From: Cephalotus follicularis
Lineage: Eukaryota; Streptophyta; Magnoliopsida; Oxalidales; Cephalotaceae
Length of the DNA stretch: 64,000 bases
Reading direction: 5' to 3'
Assembly (NCBI GenBank): GCA_001972305.1
Contig: BDDD01003378.1
Coordinates: 83,661-147,660, forward strand
The notes under the pieces were generated by a model, which saw only the letters and a program-made list of their open reading frames with translations, did not search any database and was not told where the DNA came from. The first letter of the stretch is position 1. Each line of letters opens with the position of its first letter. Below are positions 59,041 through 64,000 of this stretch, piece by piece. A program made the position numbers and the translations under genes.

Positions 59041-60535
59041 TTTGCAAGGGCTAAGAGGGGCTAGACAACTCGGTGCAGCTGAAGCATTGGACTTACGCCT
59101 AGGTGATGGGTCGAGGATTCACACCAGCTATGTAGGCATTTTTGAGTTATGTTTTGTGAATGGCCATGTATTAAAACTTGACCCGTGTTATTTTGTAAGG
59201 AACCTTGTAAGGAATGTCGTTTCACTTTCCTGTTTGTATAAGATTGGTTGGATGATGACCTTTACTACATATGGTTGTAGTCTTATGCATAACAATGTTC
59301 TTATATGTGAAGGGCACATAGATAACGAGATATATGTTTTAAATAGAAATAAACAAATGGCATTAACAATACAACATGGGACGAATAAAAGACAAAGAGA
59401 GATTAATGACATAAACTCTTCATATATATGGCATTGTAGATTAGGTCATCCTAGCGAGGCTAGATTGACACGGTTGGTTAGGGATGGACTTTTAGACATC
59501 CAGGACGTGGAGTCCTTTCCAACATGTGAGCCATGTTTGATTGGCAAGATGACCAAATCTCCCTTCTCCGGGGTAGGGGAAAGGGCAGTGGACATATTGG
59601 GACTTGTCCACACCGACGTTTGTGGTCCAATGTCGGTCAATGCATATGGAGGTTTTCCCTAGTTCATCACCTTTACCGATGATTTATCACGGTTTGGTTA
59701 CGTGTTTCTGATGAGACACAAGTCTGAATATTTTGAGATATTTAAAGAATTCAGACAAGAAGTAGAGAAACAAATGGGGAAGCCCATCAAAATACTTCAG
59801 AGTGACCGAGGGGGCGAGTACCTATCTGCTGAATTCCTGGGTTATCTGAGGGATAACAGAATTCTCTCCCAATGGACACCCCCAAGAACACCACAGCATA
59901 ATGGTGTATCCGAACAGAGGAATCAGACCTTGATGAATATGGTCCGGTCCATGATGTCTTCTGCTGATCTTCCTATCTCATTCTGGGGTTATGCACTGCA
60001 GTCAGCAGCGCACATCCTAAACCGGATTCCTTCAAAATCCGTCCCCTCCACACCTTTTGAGGTTTATAAAGGGAGGAAACCCAGCCTAAGCCATTTGAAG
60101 GTTTGGGGTTATCCAGCCTATGTGAGAAGGCAGGAGCCTTCTAAGCTGGAGGCGCGAGCTGATCGCTGTCAATTTATGGGGTATCCTAAAGAGTCAAAGG
60201 CATACTATTTTTACCATCCCAGCGAACGAAAGATTTTCATTTTGCGGAATGCTACATTCCTAGAGAAGGAATACCTACTTGCAGGGAGCAGTGGGAGCAT
60301 GGTGGATCTAAGAGAGTTACCACCTGGTGAAAGCCCACAGGACGATGAGGAACTAGAGGTAAAGCCCTCTAGAGACACAGTTGGGGATGGATCCCAACCT
60401 GAGATAGCATATCAATTAGGCACTCCTCAAGTGAGGAGATCAGGCAGGATTTCGACAACGCCCGAGAGATATGGTTTTCTCATGGATGGCACTGACGAAC
60501 CCAATGACATCTATGATGTTGAGCCTATCAGCTAG
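59041..60535 (+). pseudogene. pol: Element E integrase region
   Basis: The remaining protease part comes first, then the GAG-pre-integrase finger HCRLGHPSEARLTRL...CEPCLIGKM (59430-59560). The integrase core follows: first Asp in HTDVCGP, a stop at about 59660 after AYGGFP, second Asp in SDRGGEYLSAEF (near 59805), and catalytic Glu in SEQRNQT (near 59910). The C-terminal part has RIPSKSVPSTPFEVYKGRK and FYHPSERKIF. All three catalytic acidic residues are kept; the single stop breaks the frame. A frameshift near 60535 leads into the RT. Confidence 0.9.
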
Positions 60536-61430
60536 AAGGAAGCAGTGAAAGAGCACTTATTCCAAGGCATGGTTAGAGGCCATGAAATCTGAGATGGACT
60601 CCATGTACGTCAACCAAGTATGGGACTTGGTAGATGCACCCGAAGGGGTAAACCCTATTGGTTGCAAATGGATTTTCAAGAGGAAGATCGGCATTGATGG
60701 TAAGATAGAGACTTATAAAGTGCGATTGGTCTCGAAAGGGTATAGACAACGACATGGGATTGACTATACCGAAACTTTCTTACCCGTCACTATGCTTAAG
60801 TCCATCCGGATACTGCTTGCTATAGCCGCTCATTATGATTATGAGATATGGCAAATGGATGTCAAGACAGCCTTCTTGAATGGCTATCTTGAAGAGGACA
60901 TTTATATGTCCCAACCCGAGGGGTTTACATCCGAGGAGCATCCGCAGAGAGTGTGCAAGCTCCAAAGGTCTATCTATGTCCTTAAGCAAGCACCCTTTAG
61001 CTGGAACATCCGTTTTGACGAGGCCATTACAAAATTTGGCTTCATCAAAAACGTTGATGAGCCTTGTGTCTACCGGAAATAGGGTGAACCATGAATCACT
61101 TTCTTGGTACTTTATGTGGATGACATACTACTCATAGGGAATGATGTAGGTATGTTGCAGTCCACTAAAGTATGGTTATCCAAGAACTTCTCCATGAAGG
61201 ATTTGGGAGAAGCATCCTATGTTTTGGGTATAAAGATCTATAGAGATAGACCTAATAGGTTGCTCGGACTTTCCCAAAGCCAGTACATCAGCAGAGTGCT
61301 GAAACGGTATGGCCTTGAGAAATTCCAAACGTGGCTTATTGTCGATTGGCCAAGGAATTCACCTCTCCAAGAGGATGTCTCCACAGACATTGAAGGAGAG
61401 GACTCGCATGAGTAGGCAGCCATATGCTTC
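60536..61430 (+). pseudogene. pol: Element E reverse transcriptase
   Basis: 60582-61082: RT N-terminus from MKSEMDSMY with GCKWIFKRKIGIDGKIETYK, QMDVKTAFLNGYLEEDIYMSQP (first catalytic Asp) and LQRSIYVLKQAPFSWN. Stops fall at 61081 and just after. 61104-61320 holds YVDD and GEASYVLGIKIYRD, followed by a frameshift near 61315 in VLKRYGLEK. The frame continues in the +1 phase from 61309. The catalytic YVDD is intact. Confidence 0.9.
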
Positions 61431-62123
61431 AGCTGTGGGCTCCATCATGTATGCCATGCTTTGTACTAGGCCTGATGTCGCCTATGCCTTAGGGATGGCT
61501 AGTCAATTTCAGTCCGATCCCGGTGAGAAGCATTGGGAAATTGTCAAGGGGATTTTAAAGTACCTGAGGAGGACTCAAGATACTTTCTTGCATATGGAGG
61601 AGACAGTGAGTTGAGACTTGAGGGTTATACAGACTCTAGTTTCAACAGTGATCCGGATGATCACAAGTCCGTTTCAGGATTCGTATTCGTCCTAAACGGA
61701 GGTGCTGTGAGCTGGCGGAGTTCAAAGCGGGAAACTACTGCGGACTCTACCACAGAGGCAGAATATGTTGCAGCCTCAGATGCCGCAAAGGAAGCTGTTT
61801 GGATGCGAAAGTTCATTGCTGAACTCGATGTGGTTCCATCCATCGCACGTCCAATTGTGGTGTACTGTGACAACGATGGGGCCGTTGCACATGCCAAGGA
61901 GCCCAGGTCTCACAACCGCTCCAAGCATATACAGCGGCGGTATCACTTTATCAGAGAGATCATTGACAGAGGAGACATCACCCTAGAGAGAGTTGCTTTG
62001 GAGGAAACTTTAGAAGACCCACTGACTAAGGCCATGAACAGCACAGTACTCGAGCGGCATCACAGTGCTATGGGTTTAGGCTATAGATCATTGTGGCTTG
62101 AGGGCCAAGTGGGAGATTGTTAG
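61416..62123 (+). pseudogene. pol: Element E RNase H
   Basis: 61309-61614 carries the RT-RNase H connection (CTRPDVAYALGMASQFQSDPGEKHWEIVKG). A frameshift near 61600 moves to 61533-62123. RNase H then reads GYTDSSFNSDPDDHKSVSGF ... ADSTTEAEYVAASDAAKEAVW ... YCDNDGAVAHAKEP ... KHIQRRYHF, ending GQVGDC with TAG at 62121-62123. The catalytic acids (TD, E in TEAEY, D in YCDND) are present. It degrades RNA in the hybrid during reverse transcription. Confidence 0.9.
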
Positions 62124-64000
62124 ATATGGGTGTCCCTGCATGCCACGAGTGGTGGCTGTACGCAAATGTATAGACACTCTTTATGTAAACATTCTTAATT
62201 CCATTATTTTTTTAAGTGCAATTTTTATTTCAAGTGGCATTTTTTGTTATATGTATTATCCCAAACCATAATACTGGATCAATTAATGACCATGTTAATT
62301 GAATACACATATAACGCCCTGTCGACAAAGGGTTGGATCTCATGTCTAGGGAGGCTATGAGAATGAGATCCTTACTCCCTTCTAACAAAATGTTCCAACT
62401 CATAGGTTCACTCTCTTGGGGCAATTGATGAACCGAAAAGACTTGTCGTGTTATGCTTGCTCCCGATGTTGGGGAGGATGAATCATCTCATTGCCATTTG
62501 GGTTTACCCTAAAGCTGATACGGGGTGCATGCGCGAAGGCATGACACTGAACCGACCCACCATATGATGCCTATTTGGAATGCTCGTACCTTTTTCAATA
62601 GGATTCCTATAGTCTCGGTAGTGTATAGTCGAAGGCCACTAGTAGATCATACGTGATTTACGTTGTATCCTTAGACCTGAGTGGCTGGCATGCATTGTGT
62701 AGTAACTACTTAGCTTTGGTTTCCGCCTTCCCCAGCACTAGCCACGTGCTGGAAAAAGGGTTGTCTTTGGGCCTTGTGGAAGCTGCATTGAGATGTATGT
62801 GCGAGTGCGCGATACGGGATCGTCACACCCGTACTGAGGGGTGACTAGCTCTATAGCATTTATGTCCGTTGAGACTTAAATCCTGTCCAAGTTAAGGCAT
62901 ACTAGAATAAGAGTTTCTTGGGATGTCTGCTGATAGTCTCAGTGCGTTCATAAATATTATAGCTATCGCGGTATTACCTGGGGTGACATTAATCCGAACC
63001 CTAGTCCGCGATCGGAGCCAAGGATGACGAGGGTTACATGACACATACACCAATGACTGTGAGGAGAGTACAGGTTATCTGGCTAACGTATGATAGACGT
63101 GGTACTATTTTCCATGGATCTGGGGGTGATTGGAGATCACACTAGGGCCATCAAGATAGTCGAATGGCTATTGGGGTGGTCGTACCAGAACCATGGGATG
63201 TTCTGGAAAATATATCATTGTACCAGAATCCAAGCTGGCTTTCGGGTCCCGCCTGATTTTTGGAATCAGTTGATATGTGAAGGGACACATATCATTTAGT
63301 GAGAGGATGGCATCTAGAGAGATGTTATTTGCCTAGGAATATTTATTTTGCTTGACTTTATCATTTCTAATGATGTAAGTTTGAGCTGCACCATAAATAG
63401 TATGTTCCGGGTTAAGGGGTAATTTTTTCATTTATGAATTATTGCATAATTCATGGAGAGAGAGACCATTTGGGCCTAACCATAGCCTAGGGTGGCATGT
63501 CGATGGGCCGGCTCAAATTGGTTCCAAAATGATATTTAATATATGACTAGAAAGTTACATGTTAATTGGATGATAACTAGTTAGTTTGTTGCCTACTTAT
63601 TTATGTCAACTTCTAATTAGCACATGGGTTAATTAACTTGGCCTTAAATCATCCATATGGCCGGCCATGTGGAGGAAGAAAGAAGATAAATGTGCGTGCA
63701 TGTTCCTAGCTTCCTATTGGTTAAAAGGAAAGTGATAATGAGATATTTATATGTTACTTGGGGACCAAGGCATTACATGTGATAATAAGATAATTAACTT
63801 TGTCGTATTCTTCAAGTTTTGTTCTTCTACTTCTTCCTTTATTTTTGACCGAATCTCTCACTCTTCTTCCTCAAATCCATTGTCACCTTTCTTTAAGCTT
63901 CAATTCATGGAGATTTAGAGTTCCATAGCTCAAAGAGAAAGAAGCAAAATTACTTATCTCTTCACCCTCCATAAATCATATTAGGTGGAGATTGTCAAAT
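62118..64000 (+). mobile_element. 3' LTR of element E, cut by window end
   Basis: Starts tgttagatatgggtgtccctgc next to the polypurine tract at 62104-62117. It is homologous to J from its start to about 63330, and to its own 5' LTR from 63074 to 63792. The last 200 bp (ctacttcttcc, attaggtggaga) resemble J's promoter-proximal region. The LTR continues beyond the window. Confidence 0.88.

Larger units (their letters stand above)
55154..64000 (+). mobile_element. Copia element E, nearly full length but broken
   Basis: Plus strand: 5' LTR (5'-truncated, 55154-56331), PBS, leader, gag-protease-integrase-RT-RNase H (58076-62123), polypurine tract, and 3' LTR from 62118 that runs off the window. 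It is the least fragmented element here and holds no nested insertion. The left junction at 55154 corresponds to base 63074 of the 3' LTR, so about 950 bp of the 5' LTR start is missing. It is of the same group as A and B, and its LTR is related to J. Confidence 0.9.

Overview
The window reads as plant nuclear DNA, probably from a eudicot with a large repeat-rich genome; the species cannot be told. It is AT-rich and consists almost wholly of LTR retrotransposons in a nest. They are Ty1/Copia elements with integrase before reverse transcriptase (one group with Angela/TAR-like gag, one Sirevirus-like) and Ty3/Gypsy elements. Priming sites complementary to initiator-Met tRNA (TGGTATCAGAGC) recur. 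I found no host protein-coding gene, rRNA or tRNA gene, and nothing bacterial. Element letters below are mine.

Layout. 1-2030: minisatellites and unassigned AT-rich DNA. 2031-3400: LTR-like noncoding DNA. 3409-7078: truncated minus-strand Gypsy element C (gag, PBS, 2.3-kb LTR). 7079-45362: plus-strand Copia element A, about 8.6 kb of its own sequence stretched to 38 kb by insertions. These are G (10581-20423, minus, Sirevirus-like, gag only), which contains Gypsy H (11790-17029); B (22086-39452, minus, same group as A), which contains solo LTRs I (22858-26274) and D (30988-35002); and solo LTR J (39526-42026). 45363-50003: minus-strand Gypsy F (gag, protease, start of RT, PBS, LTR). 50004-55153: unassigned DNA holding solo LTRs K (50510-51595) and L (52231-54670). 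55154-64000: plus-strand Copia E, with a nearly complete but broken polyprotein, whose 3' LTR runs off the window.

Eight insertions show 4-5 bp target-site duplications that I could read directly (G, H, B, I, D, J, K, L; G, B and I have one mismatch). They give a relative order: A is older than G, B and J; G is older than H; B is older than I and D. Every reading frame has stops, frameshifts or deletions, so no copy here looks autonomous.

Main unusual observation. Dense clusters of a short, near-palindromic, CpG-containing motif recur in nearly every element family in the window. The core is CGTCGACG or ATCGAT, in forms such as AAAGCGTCGACGCTTT and AAAGACATCGATGTCTTT. Clusters lie in the LTRs of Gypsy elements C/L, D, F, H, I and K, in the LTRs of Copia G and J, and in the post-PBS leaders of Copia A and B. 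Copia E, related to J and A, lacks them at the matching places. This looks like one sequence signal, gained or expanded repeatedly in unrelated retrotransposons. A shared DNA-binding factor, a silencing/anti-silencing target, or repeated template-switch transfer are the explanations I would test first.
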